A stretch of DNA of 64,000 nucleotides from Clostridia bacterium (GCA_017456545.1 JAFTJE010000012.1:1-64000), one strand, 5' to 3'; shown: positions 10,333 through 18,926, counted from the first letter of the stretch. The notes: generated by a model from the sequence alone, not told the origin. Translations and numbers: made by a program.

Positions 10333-10710
10333 ATGAAAATAGCACTTATTGCCCACGATAAGAAAAAGGATACAATGATAAAGCTGGCTATAAAGTATCA
10401 GGAGGTTTTGGCAAAGCATGAGCTTTACGCAACCGGTACAACAGGCACACTTGTAATGGGAGAAACAGGACTCAGGATAACGAGAATGAAAAGCGGTCCT
10501 CTGGGTGGAGACCAGCAGATAGGCTCCATGGTTGCAGAGGGTAAGCTGGACCTTATTATCTTCCTCCGTGACCCCCTTACCTCCCAGCCCCACGAGCCCG
10601 ATGTTTCTGCTCTCCTTCGCCTTTGCGATGTTCAGTCGATTCCCTTGGCTACCAACTACAAGAGTGCAGAAATTATGCTTGACGCATTGAAGAACGGAAT
10701 TGCCTTCTGA
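10333..10710 (+). CDS. mgsA: Methylglyoxal synthase
   Basis: The start at 10333 (AAGGAG at 10321-10326) gives 125 residues. The text [39 protein letters not shown] and PLATN are the family motifs; the Asp in GGDQQIG and His in AHDKK belong to the active site. It converts dihydroxyacetone phosphate to methylglyoxal, relieving sugar-phosphate stress. It sits 17 bases after the rhamnosidase, whose product is metabolised to dihydroxyacetone phosphate, so co-expression makes sense. Confidence 0.96.
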   Translation: MKIALIAHDKKKDTMIKLAIKYQEVLAKHELYATGTTGTLVMGETGLRITRMKSGPLGGDQQIGSMVAEGKLDLIIFLRDPLTSQPHEPDVSALLRLCDVQSIPLATNYKSAEIMLDALKNGIAF

Positions 10711-10788
10711 AAATAAATAAACCGAGCTCGGCTATGCCCTGCAAGGCTTTAAGCTTATGCAAATCCGAATAGCTGCGTATTATTAAGC

Positions 10789-10827
10789 AAAAAGACGCCG
10801 ATTTTCTAAGAATTTCGGCGTCTTTTA
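10789..10827 (+). terminator. Terminator downstream of mgsA
   Basis: An 11-bp stem AAAGACGCCGA / TCGGCGTCTTT with a 13-base loop and TTTTATTG tail ends the unit that contains the rhamnosidase and mgsA. Confidence 0.85.
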
Positions 10828-11131
10828 TTGTAAATATTTAGGTATGTATGTTTACAGACATACTGCTTTGTGTGAAAGTAAAATTCTTTATCCCACACAA
10901 ATTCTATCCTGTATTCCTGTGATATGCATTGTTAATAGCTTCTCTTTCTAAGGCTTTTTTGCCGTTTTCTCTTGACATTGAGCTTCTAATAATATAAAAT
11001 AATAATGTGTACATATGCGCTTTTTTTGAGAAAACTCATCTTACATAGCGTTTATACATAATATCGGATTGGGTATCCCCTATCCGCAGACTATTGCATT
11101 TGATACGAAAATCAAAAAGAAGGAGGTTGAA
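10828..11131 (+). promoter_or_regulatory. Gene-free leader with the rny promoter
   Basis: TTGACA (10972-10977), 17 bases, TAAAAT (10995-11000) forms a good promoter for rny. Upstream, TTTGTGTG and CACACAAA (about 10867-10901) can pair around a 19-base loop; its role is unknown. No gene is seen in this 300-base stretch. The leader from the promoter to the ATG is about 125 bases and has no riboswitch I recognise. Confidence 0.65.
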
Positions 11132-12673
11132 ATGGAAGTATTATGTGCGGTACTTGGTGCAATCGGTGGTATCATTGTTGGTATCATTGTCGGAATTATT
11201 ATTCGTAAAAAGATTGCCGAGAAGCAGATAGGCTCCGCTGAGGAGCAGGCGAGACGCTTGCTTGAGGATGCTATTAAGGCTGCTGAGACAAAACGCAAGG
11301 AATCCATACTTGAAGCTAAGGAAGAAATACTTGCAGCCCGTAACGAGCACGAGGCTGAGGTAAAGGAACGCAGAGCCGAGCTTAGCAGACAGGAAATGCG
11401 TTTGAACACGAGAGAAGAAAATCTCGACAAAAAGATTGATGCCATTGAGAAGAAAGACGAAGCTCTTTCCAAAAAAATCAAAGAGACCGAAGAATTAAAT
11501 CTTAAGATCTCACAGGCCCGTGATGAGCAGCTTAAGCTACTCGAAAAAATTTCGGGCTACAGTATAGAAGAAGCAAGAGCACTTCTTATTAAAAATTTAG
11601 AGGACGAAGTAAAGTACGAGCAGGCACAAAAGCTCCTTGAGCTTGAGGCTGAATTTAAGGAGGAGGCAGATAAAAAGGCTAAGAATATTATCTCCCTCGC
11701 TATTGCCCGTTGTGCATCCGACCATGTGTCGGAGGCTACTATCTCCGTTGTTGCATTGCCCAGCGATGAAATGAAGGGTAGAATTATCGGCCGTGAGGGT
11801 CGAAATGTAAGAGCTATTGAAAATCTTACAGGCGTTGAGCTTATTATCGACGACACCCCCGAGGCAATCACAATATCAGGCTTTGACCCTGTACGCAGAG
11901 AGGTTGCAAGGCTTGCCCTTGAAAAGCTTATCTCCGACGGTCGTATCCATCCCACAAGGATTGAGGACTGTGTTGAGAAGGCTAAACGGGAGGTTGAGGC
12001 TTCTATTAAGCAGGCAGGCGAAAAGGCTACCTTTGAAATCGGAATCCACAGTCTTAACTTTGAGCTTGTTAAGCTCCTTGGCAGACTTAAATACAGAACC
12101 AGCTACGGTCAGAATGTTCTTACACACTCCATGGAGGTTGCAGAGCTTGCAGGAGTTATGGCAGCAGAGCTTGGTGCCGATGTTACATTGGCTAAGCGTG
12201 CAGGTCTTCTCCACGATATCGGTAAGGCACTTACAGCAGAGGTTGAGGGCTCCCATGTTCAAATCGGCGTAGATGTGGCTAAGAAGTATAAGGAGAGCAA
12301 GGAAATTCTCCACGCTATTGAGGCTCACCACGGTGATGTAGAGGCACATTCTATTATCGCAGTTATCGTTCAGGCAGCGGATGCAATATCTGCGGCACGC
12401 CCCGGTGCAAGACGGGAAAATATCGAAAACTATATCAAGCGTCTTGAAAAGCTTGAGGAGATTGCAGGCAGCTTTGACGGGGTTGAAAAGACCTTTGCTA
12501 TCCAGGCAGGCCGTGAAATCAGAATTATGGTTAAGCCCGAGCTTATCAATGATGAAAGAATGGCTCTTGTTGCAAGAGACATTGTAAAGAAGATTGAATC
12601 CGAGCTTGAATATCCCGGTCAGATTAAGGTAAATCTTATCAGGGAAAGCCGTGTGGTTGACTACGCCAAATAA
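11132..12673 (+). CDS. rny: Ribonuclease Y
   Basis: With the ATG at 11132 (AAGGAGG at 11120-11126) the protein is 513 residues. An N-terminal membrane helix ([20 protein letters not shown]) is followed by a long charged coiled coil (about 30-185), a KH RNA-binding domain ([19 protein letters not shown]) and an HD domain with the metal pair in LLHDIGKA. It is the membrane-bound endoribonuclease that starts mRNA decay in Firmicutes. The ymdB homologue follows, as in Bacillus. Confidence 0.97.
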   Translation: MEVLCAVLGAIGGIIVGIIVGIIIRKKIAEKQIGSAEEQARRLLEDAIKAAETKRKESILEAKEEILAARNEHEAEVKERRAELSRQEMRLNTREENLDKKIDAIEKKDEALSKKIKETEELNLKISQARDEQLKLLEKISGYSIEEARALLIKNLEDEVKYEQAQKLLELEAEFKEEADKKAKNIISLAIARCASDHVSEATISVVALPSDEMKGRIIGREGRNVRAIENLTGVELIIDDTPEAITISGFDPVRREVARLALEKLISDGRIHPTRIEDCVEKAKREVEASIKQAGEKATFEIGIHSLNFELVKLLGRLKYRTSYGQNVLTHSMEVAELAGVMAAELGADVTLAKRAGLLHDIGKALTAEVEGSHVQIGVDVAKKYKESKEILHAIEAHHGDVEAHSIIAVIVQAADAISAARPGARRENIENYIKRLEKLEEIAGSFDGVEKTFAIQAGREIRIMVKPELINDERMALVARDIVKKIESELEYPGQIKVNLIRESRVVDYAK

Positions 12674-12756
12674 GCTCACGGCTCATAAAAATACCTGAAA
12701 TATATCTTTTGTATTATTTTAATATAAACGGATATGTTCACCTTGAAAACGGAAAT

Positions 12757-12783
12757 GGGCTGTCTACAATGTCAGCCCTTTTT
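12757..12783 (+). terminator. Probable terminator between rny and ymdB
   Basis: GGGCTG (12757-12762) pairs with CAGCCC (12773-12778) and is followed by TTTTT. The six-base stem is modest, so read-through into ymdB is likely. Confidence 0.6.
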
Positions 12784-12823
12784 CATAAAGCAGTCGGGCA
12801 CTCCCGAATAGAAAGAAAATAAA

Positions 12824-13618
12824 ATGAAGCCATTTAATATTCTTGCACTCGGTGACATATGCGGCCCCGAGGCAACAAAATTCCTTTGTAAAAGACTATG
12901 GTCTATTCGCCGTCAGTATGGCGTAAGCATGGTAGTAGCAAACGCGGAAAACTGTGCCGAGCCCAACGGAATAGATAAGGACAGTGCCATCTCTCTTTTC
13001 GAGAGTGGTGTTGATGTTATAACAACAGGAAACCATGTATACAGAAAATCATCGGTGTTTTCCTACCTCGATGACGAAAAAAACCTGCTCCGTCCCTTGA
13101 ATTTCCCGTCAACCAACCCGGGGCATGGCTCCGTAATCGCAAAAATTGACGGTGTGCGTGTCCTTTGTATGAATGTCCTCGGTGACGCATATATGGACCC
13201 GTCGGGCTGTCCCTTTGATGCAGTGGAAAGGGAGCTTGACCGTCAGGTGGGAAATTACGATTTTGCCCTTTTGGATATCCACGCAGAGGCAACGGGAGAA
13301 AAGAAGGCTATTGCCTACAATTTTTCCGACAGGATTTCCGTCTGCTTCGGTACCCATACCCATGTACAAACCTCCGACGCACAGGTCCTTGACGGAAAAT
13401 GTGCCTACCTTACCGACCTTGGCATGTGTGGAGCTGTTGATTCCGTCTTAGGAGTTAAAAAGGAGGCTGTAATACACAAGATGAAAACAAAAATGCTCTC
13501 CCGATTTGACTTTGCAGGGGGAGAAATGTGTATTGAGGGTGCAATTTTCAGCGTAAATACAGACACTTGGCACGGTATTTCGTGCAAAAATATAAGAATT
13601 ACAGGAGAGTTAAAATGA
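12824..13618 (+). CDS. ymdB: YmdB-family metallophosphoesterase
   Basis: A 264-residue dimetal phosphoesterase with the expected metal ligands in LGDICG, NAENC, TGNHVY, DIHAEATGEKKA and GTHTHVQTSD. In Bacillus YmdB hydrolyses 2',3'-cyclic nucleotides and affects biofilm and motility decisions, and its gene follows rny as here. The usual NHxWD appears as NHVYRK, a small departure. The TGA stop overlaps the ATG of the galactokinase gene (ATGA), so the two are translationally coupled. Confidence 0.93.
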   Translation: MKPFNILALGDICGPEATKFLCKRLWSIRRQYGVSMVVANAENCAEPNGIDKDSAISLFESGVDVITTGNHVYRKSSVFSYLDDEKNLLRPLNFPSTNPGHGSVIAKIDGVRVLCMNVLGDAYMDPSGCPFDAVERELDRQVGNYDFALLDIHAEATGEKKAIAYNFSDRISVCFGTHTHVQTSDAQVLDGKCAYLTDLGMCGAVDSVLGVKKEAVIHKMKTKMLSRFDFAGGEMCIEGAIFSVNTDTWHGISCKNIRITGELK

Positions 13619-14892
13619 AAACAACAGAGCTCTTAAAGTTTATTAAGGAAGGTAAGCTTGACGCAAGGCTTTCCGACATCTACGGCGAGGAGAACCTTGC
13701 CGAGCAGAGAAAAAGATATGAGGATGCCGTTTCCGAGTTTGCATCCTTTTACGGCGAGTGTGAGGCTTCCCTCTTCTCCGTTCCGGGCAGAAGTGAGATT
13801 TCCGGCAACCACACCGACCACAACCACGGAGAGGTCCTTGCAGGCTCCATAAACCTGGATATTATTGCAGTGTCCGCTATGACCGACGACGGCGTTATAA
13901 AAATCAAATCAGCAGGCTTTCCCGAGGACTGTGTGGATATAAATTCCTACACCTCCCCCGTTGAATCCGACTTTTTCAAGTCCAATGCCCTTATTGCAGG
14001 TATGGCAAAGGCATTTACCGACAACGGCTATAAGGCAGGAGGCTATGTTGCTTATACCACATCAAATGTATTCAAGGGCTCAGGTCTTTCCTCCTCTGCC
14101 GCATTCGAGGTTATGGTAGGTAATATCCTTAATCACTTCTATAACGACGGCAAGGTAGATAATGTGGAAATTGCAAAGATGGCACAGTTCTCCGAAAATG
14201 TTTTCTTCGGTAAGCCCTGCGGTCTTATGGACCAGATGGCGTGTGCAGTCGGTGGATTTGTACATATTGATTTCTTTAACCCCAAGGCTCCCTTGATTAA
14301 CAAGATTAATTTTGACCTGAGTGGAGCAGGCTACTCCCTCTGTATTATAAATACAGGCGGAAACCACGCTGACCTCAACGAGGATTATGCATCTGTTCCC
14401 GCAGAGATGAAGTCCGTTGCAAAATATTACGGAAAAACCGTTCTTGCAGAGATGGACAGAGATATCCTTATGTCCGATATTGAAAAGCTCCGTGTGGCAG
14501 TAGGCGACAGAGCTATACTTCGTGCTGCTCACTTCTTTAACGAGAATGACAGAGTTGAGGTACAGGCAAGAGCACTTTTGGAAAATGACCTGGAAAAATT
14601 CCTTCAGTATGTGCTTAAATCCGGTCAGTCCTCCTATATGTACCTCCAGAATGTATTTACAACTAAGAATGTTGCCGAGCAGGGACTTTCCCTGGCTCTC
14701 TGCATTACCGATATGACTCTTTCCGGCTCGGGTGCGGCTTGGCGTGTTCACGGTGGAGGCTTTGCAGGTACTATCCAGGCATTTGTTCCCCATAGATATG
14801 TTGAGCTTTATAAGAAAAATATTGAAAAGGCGTTTGGCGAGGGTGCTTGCCATGTGCTTCGTATCCGTCCCTACGGAGCTATAAGGGTATAA
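13615..14892 (+). CDS. galK: Galactokinase
   Basis: The ATG at 13615 overlaps the ymdB stop by four bases and gives 425 residues. GHMP-kinase motifs: PGRSEISGNHTDHNHGEVL (sugar binding, residues about 59-77), GSGLSSSAAFEV (phosphate loop) and HGGGFAGTIQAFV (motif 3). The GRxEISGNHTDHxHG form is the clostridial galactokinase type. It phosphorylates galactose in the Leloir pathway. Coupling to the RNA-decay gene ymdB rather than other gal genes is unusual; alternative GHMP substrates cannot be excluded. Confidence 0.88.
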   Translation: MKTTELLKFIKEGKLDARLSDIYGEENLAEQRKRYEDAVSEFASFYGECEASLFSVPGRSEISGNHTDHNHGEVLAGSINLDIIAVSAMTDDGVIKIKSAGFPEDCVDINSYTSPVESDFFKSNALIAGMAKAFTDNGYKAGGYVAYTTSNVFKGSGLSSSAAFEVMVGNILNHFYNDGKVDNVEIAKMAQFSENVFFGKPCGLMDQMACAVGGFVHIDFFNPKAPLINKINFDLSGAGYSLCIINTGGNHADLNEDYASVPAEMKSVAKYYGKTVLAEMDRDILMSDIEKLRVAVGDRAILRAAHFFNENDRVEVQARALLENDLEKFLQYVLKSGQSSYMYLQNVFTTKNVAEQGLSLALCITDMTLSGSGAAWRVHGGGFAGTIQAFVPHRYVELYKKNIEKAFGEGACHVLRIRPYGAIRV

Positions 14893-14936
14893 ATCTAAAT
14901 ATTTACCTATATAAAAAGCTCCTTGAGGTTTATCCG

Positions 14937-15713
14937 ATGCAAATATACACATTGTTTTCCGGCTCAAGCGGAAATTGCGTGTATATAAAGGACAGGGGTA
15001 CAGAATTACTTATAGATGCAGGTAAAAGTGCGGGGGCGATTGAAAAGTCACTTACCGCACTTAACTCTTCCCTTTCCAATATAGACGCCATATTTCTTAC
15101 CCACGAGCATGCAGACCATACCGTCGGCCTTGAAATTATATCAAAAAAGTACCGCATACCCGTACATATTACTGCTCCTTCCTATGACAGGATGGTTTCT
15201 CCCACATCCTCTCTCTGTGCCTGTGCATGGAGACGGGAGGTACATTACAGCACAAGGATAGGCTCCCTTACCGTTACCTCCTTTGAAATACCTCACGACA
15301 GTATGCAGAATGTGGGCTATATCATAGAAAACGAAGAGGGAGAAAAATTCGGTGTTGCCACGGATATGGGTCACATTACAGAGGAGATACTCTCCTATCT
15401 TTCCGGGTGCCATTATGCGATTATAGAGTCAAATCACGACACGGGAATGGTAAAATCAGGTCCCTATCCCTACTTTCTGAAGCAGAGGATACTCTCCGAC
15501 AGGGGACATCTATGTAACGAGGAATGCTCCCGTCTTGCCATATTCTTGGCAGAAAGAGGTACAAGAGCCCTTACCCTTGCCCATCTCAGTCGGGAGAACA
15601 ACACCCCCGATAAGGCTCTTTCCGTCACCAGACAGGCACTTGACACTGCAGGCTTTTTCTCTGTGGAGCTAAATGTCGCCTCCCCTATAATAACTACCTG
15701 CGTACACAAATGA
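14937..15713 (+). CDS. YycJ/WalJ-type metallo-beta-lactamase fold hydrolase
   Basis: From the ATG at 14937 (GAGG eight bases upstream) the protein has 258 residues. It opens with the beta-lactamase-fold text LFSGSSGNCVYI, then TELLIDAGKS and the metal motif THEHADH (about residue 58), later GVATDMG and ESNHD. Bacillus YycJ is a DNA exonuclease-like protein involved in repair and wall homeostasis. The gene starts 44 bases after galK and ends at the convergent terminator at 15740. Confidence 0.88.
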   Translation: MQIYTLFSGSSGNCVYIKDRGTELLIDAGKSAGAIEKSLTALNSSLSNIDAIFLTHEHADHTVGLEIISKKYRIPVHITAPSYDRMVSPTSSLCACAWRREVHYSTRIGSLTVTSFEIPHDSMQNVGYIIENEEGEKFGVATDMGHITEEILSYLSGCHYAIIESNHDTGMVKSGPYPYFLKQRILSDRGHLCNEECSRLAIFLAERGTRALTLAHLSRENNTPDKALSVTRQALDTAGFFSVELNVASPIITTCVHK

Positions 15714-15739
15714 CACCGTATATTATAAGAATATATTAA

Positions 15740-15765
15740 AAAACAGCCACAGAGTGGCTGTTTTT
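15740..15765. terminator. Bidirectional terminator between yycJ and hepT
   Basis: AAAACAGCCAC (15740-15750) pairs with GTGGCTGTTTT (15754-15764) around a three-base loop, with T runs on both strands. It separates convergent genes, and the hepT stop codon lies within it. The same CAGCCAC/GTGGCTG stem recurs at 17197 and 39219. Confidence 0.9.
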
Positions 15766-16099
15766 ATGTTTTCTTTTCAAGCTCATCTATTAACCAAGGA
15801 ACATCATCGACAAGAGTTGAATATACAACAGACAAATCCACATGACCATAATCGTGTACTATTCTGTTTCTCAATCCTGATATATCCGTCCAAGGAATAT
15901 TTCTATGCCGGTTTTTGTACTCTTCAGTCAGCTTTCTTGAATTTTCCTGTACTTGTATTAATCTGAAAAGCATAGAGTCAAAAAGTATTTCGTTCCCTTC
16001 AAGCTCTCCCTTCGAAATACCTTTTGTATGAAGAACAATGAATTTAAGATCTGTAAGCATCTTATCTATATAGTATTGATCGTTTTTAATCTTATCCAT
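15764..16099 (-). CDS. HepT-like HEPN ribonuclease toxin
   Basis: A 111-residue all-helical protein of the DUF86/HepT type. R77-NRIV-H82-D-Y84 fits the Rx4HxY motif exactly: Arg and His form the ribonuclease site and the Tyr is the residue AMPylated by the MntA antitoxin in studied pairs. It overlaps the upstream nucleotidyltransferase gene by eight bases, so the antitoxin is translated first. Known type VII systems cleave tRNA or mRNA; the target here is not readable. Confidence 0.88.
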   Translation of the reverse strand: MDKIKNDQYYIDKMLTDLKFIVLHTKGISKGELEGNEILFDSMLFRLIQVQENSRKLTEEYKNRHRNIPWTDISGLRNRIVHDYGHVDLSVVYSTLVDDVPWLIDELEKKT

Positions 16100-16565
16100 A
16101 TATCCTTATACCGTCCTTTAATATTTCTTCAATAAGCTCCTCGTTGCCCGGTAACTGATTAAAGTCAAGAAGGTCCACTTTTTTATGAAGCTCCTGTCTT
16201 AATCTTTCCGCCATTCCAAAAAATTTAAGCCCCTTTGCGTCCGTTGATATAAGAAGATCAACATCACTTGTTTCCTTTGCCTTACCCTTCGCATAGGAGC
16301 CAAAAAGAATACAGTATTTTACATTGTACTCCTGAAAAACCGTACCACAAGCTTTTTTTATCTCCTCTAAGGACAATATGCCGTGTTCCTCGTCCAGCTC
16401 AATATATTTTTCAAGCTGCTCTATCATATATTTGTATTTTATTACATTCTTTCTTTCTTCTTCGTTTTCATACATTTTATAGGAACGAAGGGAAACACCG
16501 AGATATTCGCTTGCTTCCTTTTGAGTAAGCTTTTTTTCTACTCTTATTTCTCTTAATGTTGCCAT
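16092..16565 (-). CDS. MntA-like antitoxin: XRE HTH fused to a minimal nucleotidyltransferase
   Basis: 157 residues. Residues 1-35 form an XRE-type HTH (REIRVEKKLTQKEASEYLGVSLRSYKMYE); residues about 75-157 form a minimal nucleotidyltransferase with G89-S90 and D101-V-D103 (GSYAKGKAKETSDVDL). MntA enzymes silence HepT by adding AMP to its Tyr. The fused HTH suggests the antitoxin is its own repressor, supported by four GTGCAAA half-sites at its promoter. AAGGAGG precedes the ATG. Confidence 0.88.
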   Translation of the reverse strand: MATLREIRVEKKLTQKEASEYLGVSLRSYKMYENEEERKNVIKYKYMIEQLEKYIELDEEHGILSLEEIKKACGTVFQEYNVKYCILFGSYAKGKAKETSDVDLLISTDAKGLKFFGMAERLRQELHKKVDLLDFNQLPGNEELIEEILKDGIRIYG

Positions 16566-16589
16566 ATTGTCGCCTCCTTCTGTTTATAT

Positions 16590-16665
16590 ATTATCATTTT
16601 TGCACTTTTTTGTCAATAGTAAAAGTGCAAATTTTGCACTTTTTGAAAATTTACAAAGTGCAAAA
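16590..16665 (-). promoter_or_regulatory. Promoter and multi-copy operator of the toxin-antitoxin pair
   Basis: Four copies of TTTTGCACTTT or its complement alternate in orientation at 16598-16608, 16621-16631, 16632-16643 and 16655-16665, forming two inverted pairs. On the minus strand TTGACA lies at 16611-16616 with an AT-rich -10 (GATAAT at 16590-16595, 15-base spacing, or overlapping hexamers). One half-site falls between -35 and -10, as expected for repression by the HTH of the antitoxin. Confidence 0.75.
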
Positions 16666-17178
16666 TTATTGGAGCAGACTGTAATAAAATCTGCGTCTTG
16701 ACAGGGCAAGATAGATATAATAGATAAATATATTTATTATAAAGGAAAGAAAATATCCAAGGGGTCGGCTATTTAACAGTCTTGTAAGTATAAATGCCCC
16801 CTCCCAGGCAAGGGAAACAAAGTACACGGATGTGGCTAAATGTAGGGCTGTAACGGTAAAAAGTGCCACGGTAACTGTGTATTCACCGTTTTTTATGCAG
16901 GATACAAGGTCACGCCATATTCCATTATAGCCCTCTGCCTCAAGCTGACAGATTAAGCTTTCTCTTTTTTTCCTGCTTGAAAAATGCTTTATATAAACTG
17001 ACAGCATAGGTATAAGCATCGCTACAAAAACAGCCACGGGCACGGATATTTTATCAAAAATTTCATTTTTAAGTATTATATTGCATAAAGCTCCTATAAT
17101 GTAATAAATAAAATACCCCATCACAGATGATACGGTTATAATTATTATATCGAATACGGTTCCTTCTGCTTTATTCAT
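16666..17178 (-). CDS. Hypothetical membrane protein
   Basis: 170 residues with four or five membrane helices (residues about 8-35, 42-62, 100-120, 128-165) and a charged middle loop. I recognise no family. AAGGAGAG precedes the ATG. It ends exactly at the edge of the toxin-antitoxin operator region and lies downstream of the TM2-domain gene with a hairpin in between, so it may belong to the LytTR cluster. Confidence 0.7.
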   Translation of the reverse strand: MNKAEGTVFDIIIITVSSVMGYFIYYIIGALCNIILKNEIFDKISVPVAVFVAMLIPMLSVYIKHFSSRKKRESLICQLEAEGYNGIWRDLVSCIKNGEYTVTVALFTVTALHLATSVYFVSLAWEGAFILTRLLNSRPLGYFLSFIINIFIYYIYLALSRRRFYYSLLQ

Positions 17179-17196
17179 TTTCTCTCCTTCAACACT

Positions 17197-17221
17197 AAAA
17201 CAGCCACGGAGTGGCTGTTTT
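17197..17221. terminator. Terminator-like hairpin between TM2 gene and membrane protein
   Basis: AAAACAGCCAC pairs with GTGGCTGTTTT around GGA, the same stem as at 15740. The T run is strong on the plus strand and short on the minus strand, so for the minus-strand genes it may only attenuate. Confidence 0.7.
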
Positions 17222-17611
17222 TTACTTTTCGCTTAGTATGGAGTAAATCTTTTCTGCGTTTCTTTTTCGGCTGAGGCGATAGGAGAAGAAAATATCCTCT
17301 ATCCACCACACATAAGAAAGGAGCTGTAATGCAAAGCCAACCGTTCCGAAGCCACCGAACAGATATCCTATAATTCCCAGAGCAAGCTTGCCTATACCAA
17401 GTCTAATATCTCCTGCGTAAAACCTGTCTGCTCCGAAAATTCCTAAGAAAAGTGACAAAATTACGGTTGCGTATATGTTTTTTAGCTTCAGCTCCTTTAT
17501 TTTATTACATTTTTCCTCGCTTTCGGCATCAAGCTTTATGCACAGCTCTCTGTACGCTTCCTTTGGGATGTGCTTTCTTATTTTACATATATAGTCGGAG
17601 TTATTGCTCAT
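17222..17611 (-). CDS. TM2 domain-containing membrane protein
   Basis: The ATG at 17611 (GGAG just upstream) gives 129 residues; a GTG at 17632 is an alternative. The segment LSLFLGIFGADRFYAGDIRLGIGKLALGIIGYLFGGFGTVGFALQLLSYVWWIEDIFF is a TM2 domain: two membrane helices around the GxxGxDRFYxG motif. TM2 proteins are widespread and of unknown function. It overlaps the preceding gene by about ten bases, consistent with one LytTR-controlled operon. Confidence 0.88.
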   Translation of the reverse strand: MSNNSDYICKIRKHIPKEAYRELCIKLDAESEEKCNKIKELKLKNIYATVILSLFLGIFGADRFYAGDIRLGIGKLALGIIGYLFGGFGTVGFALQLLSYVWWIEDIFFSYRLSRKRNAEKIYSILSEK

Positions 17612-18008
17612 CGTCTCCACCGTTAAGCTCACGGAGTCTTTTATTTATTCCTTCAATATGCTTCCTTTGTATTATTTCTATGGCTATTAAAAGTCCAAAA
17701 TAGATCAAAGCATATAAAACAAACATTATTACTGTCCTTAAATAATTTATTTTACTTTTATAAATTACAAGAGCAATAAATGCAATAAGCATCACTCCAA
17801 AGGCCCTTAATAAATTTTTGACTGTTTTTTGTAATGAGGTGCTACATACAAATATCTCGTAGCAGGTTACAGCAACGGAAAGAACAGCTAATAACCGTGC
17901 AAATCCTATACCGTAGATTTCGGGGTTTATTGAATTTGCTATTAAAAATAAAGCGAGCATAAGGCCCATATTTCGAAAAATTGCGTTCAAATAATTATTC
18001 AACCTCAT
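17601..18008 (-). CDS. DUF3021-like four-helix membrane protein, partner of LytTR regulator
   Basis: 135 residues with four membrane helices and a charged C-terminal tail (IIQRKHIEGINKRLRELNGGDDEQ). It begins two bases after the LytTR gene. Small four-helix DUF3021 proteins encoded next to stand-alone LytTR regulators are common in Firmicutes and are thought to hold the regulator inactive at the membrane. Family assignment rests on size, topology and context rather than a clear motif. Confidence 0.65.
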   Translation of the reverse strand: MRLNNYLNAIFRNMGLMLALFLIANSINPEIYGIGFARLLAVLSVAVTCYEIFVCSTSLQKTVKNLLRAFGVMLIAFIALVIYKSKINYLRTVIMFVLYALIYFGLLIAIEIIQRKHIEGINKRLRELNGGDDEQ

Positions 18009-18010
18009 AT

Positions 18011-18448
18011 TTACACCCCCAGCTTCTTTCTGATATCATTCACATACCCACGGGAAATTATAATTTTCTCTCCGTTTGCAAGAGTTCCCAAAAGACGGGC
18101 ATTCTTTTCCCTTTTTATGCTTTTCAGCTTTTTCAAATTTACAATAGAGGTTTTGGAGACACGGACAAAATATGTGTCCCTCAGTCCCTCCTCTAAATTA
18201 TAAAGGCGAGCCTGACATTTATACACCGTTTTATCGGTGTAAAAGAAAACACTGCCGTCCACACTCTCAAAATAGTATATCTCTCCCAAGGGAATAAAAA
18301 AGGTCTCTCCGTCTGTTTCTCCTGCAAGGTTTTTTCCTATTACGCTGACGCAGGATATAATTTCCTGTATTTCACTGTTTAGCTCAGCACATTTTATAAG
18401 AACCTCGGGCTCTCTGTACGCTTCATTTTTATCAATTGTTATCTTCAT
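18011..18448 (-). CDS. Stand-alone LytTR DNA-binding regulator
   Basis: 145 residues with no receiver domain. The C-terminal half is a LytTR domain: IPLGEIYYFESVDGSVFFYTDKTVYKCQARLYNLEEGL, then YFVRVSKTSIVNLKKLKSIK and NGEKIIISRGYVNDIRKKL. It would bind direct repeats and switch on its operon when released from the neighbouring membrane protein (the LytTR regulatory system model). GGGAGGGC lies just upstream of the ATG. Confidence 0.92.
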   Translation of the reverse strand: MKITIDKNEAYREPEVLIKCAELNSEIQEIISCVSVIGKNLAGETDGETFFIPLGEIYYFESVDGSVFFYTDKTVYKCQARLYNLEEGLRDTYFVRVSKTSIVNLKKLKSIKREKNARLLGTLANGEKIIISRGYVNDIRKKLGV

Positions 18449-18478
18449 TTCGCCCTCCCTGTTTACTTTTGTACTTTT

Positions 18479-18519
18479 AGTTTACTGCAATACAAAACCA
18501 AAATCAAGGGAATTTTGGT
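18479..18519 (-). promoter_or_regulatory. Promoter with overlapping palindrome upstream of the LytTR gene
   Basis: On the minus strand TTGATT (18502-18507) and TAAACT (18479-18484) are 17 bases apart. The palindrome ACCAAAAT-N7-ATTTTGGT (18497-18519) covers the -35, and AGTAAAC occurs twice (complement of 18461-18467 and 18480-18486). The arrangement suggests regulation of the LytTR operon, but which protein binds is unknown. Confidence 0.55.
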
Positions 18520-18579
18520 AAGTTGCATTTTTAAGACGGTAGGATGCAAAAATAACACATAATTTCCATAAAATAATTG

Positions 18580-18608
18580 TTGACAAATCTAAAACTATGT
18601 GCTAATAT
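18580..18608 (+). promoter_or_regulatory. Promoter of the 75-residue protein gene
   Basis: TTGACA (18580-18585), 17 bases, TAATAT (18603-18608). An AAGGAGG site and ATG follow about 40 bases later. Confidence 0.85.
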
Positions 18609-18649
18609 ATACGCATAAAAATAGAATGAAGATAAGGAGGCACTAAGAA

Positions 18650-18877
18650 ATGGTTAAGGTTATTTGCAAGAAGGAATACAACACAGAAACAGCTGAGCTT
18701 GTAAAGAAGGTAACAGTTGGTGAATTCGGTGATCCCACAGGATACGAGGAAACACTTTATGTAACTGCTGACGGCTACTTCTTCCTTTACACAAACGGTG
18801 GTGAGGAGTCCCTTTACCCTGTTGAGAGCATTAAGAGAATGTCCAAGAAAACAGCAGACGAATGGCTCGCAAAATAA
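18650..18877 (+). CDS. Small conserved-looking hypothetical protein
   Basis: A 75-residue soluble protein (MVKVICKKEYNTETAELVKKVTVGEFGDPTGYEETLYVTADGYFFLYTNGGEESLYPVESIKRMSKKTADEWLAK). It has a strong promoter, ribosome-binding site and terminator of its own, so it is a real monocistronic gene. The beta-rich centre and C-terminal helix recall small proteins seen in many Clostridia, but I cannot name a family. No Cys motif beyond one N-terminal Cys. Confidence 0.85.
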   Translation: MVKVICKKEYNTETAELVKKVTVGEFGDPTGYEETLYVTADGYFFLYTNGGEESLYPVESIKRMSKKTADEWLAK

Positions 18878-18887
18878 GTACATAAAA

Positions 18888-18924
18888 ATGCCGATATGGA
18901 ATCAAATCCACATCGGCTTTTTAT
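18888..18924 (+). terminator. Terminator of the small protein gene
   Basis: GCCGATATGGA (18890-18900) pairs with TCCACATCGGC (18907-18917) with one mismatch, followed by TTTTTATTTTT. It may serve mscL on the other strand as well. Confidence 0.85.
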
Positions 18925-18926
18925 TT

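Noticed and set aside
11876-12679. A 267-residue open frame on the minus strand under rny, and similar long antisense frames under ddh, gyrA, gyrB, gdpP and dnaB
   Set aside because: These lie entirely inside well-identified genes, have unnatural composition rich in Ser/Leu/Cys, and lack ribosome sites and promoters; they reflect codon bias of the real gene.
16590-16665. Type III toxin-antitoxin RNA repeats
   Set aside because: The repeated GTGCAAA words are short, inverted and overlap a promoter, fitting an operator rather than an RNA antitoxin.
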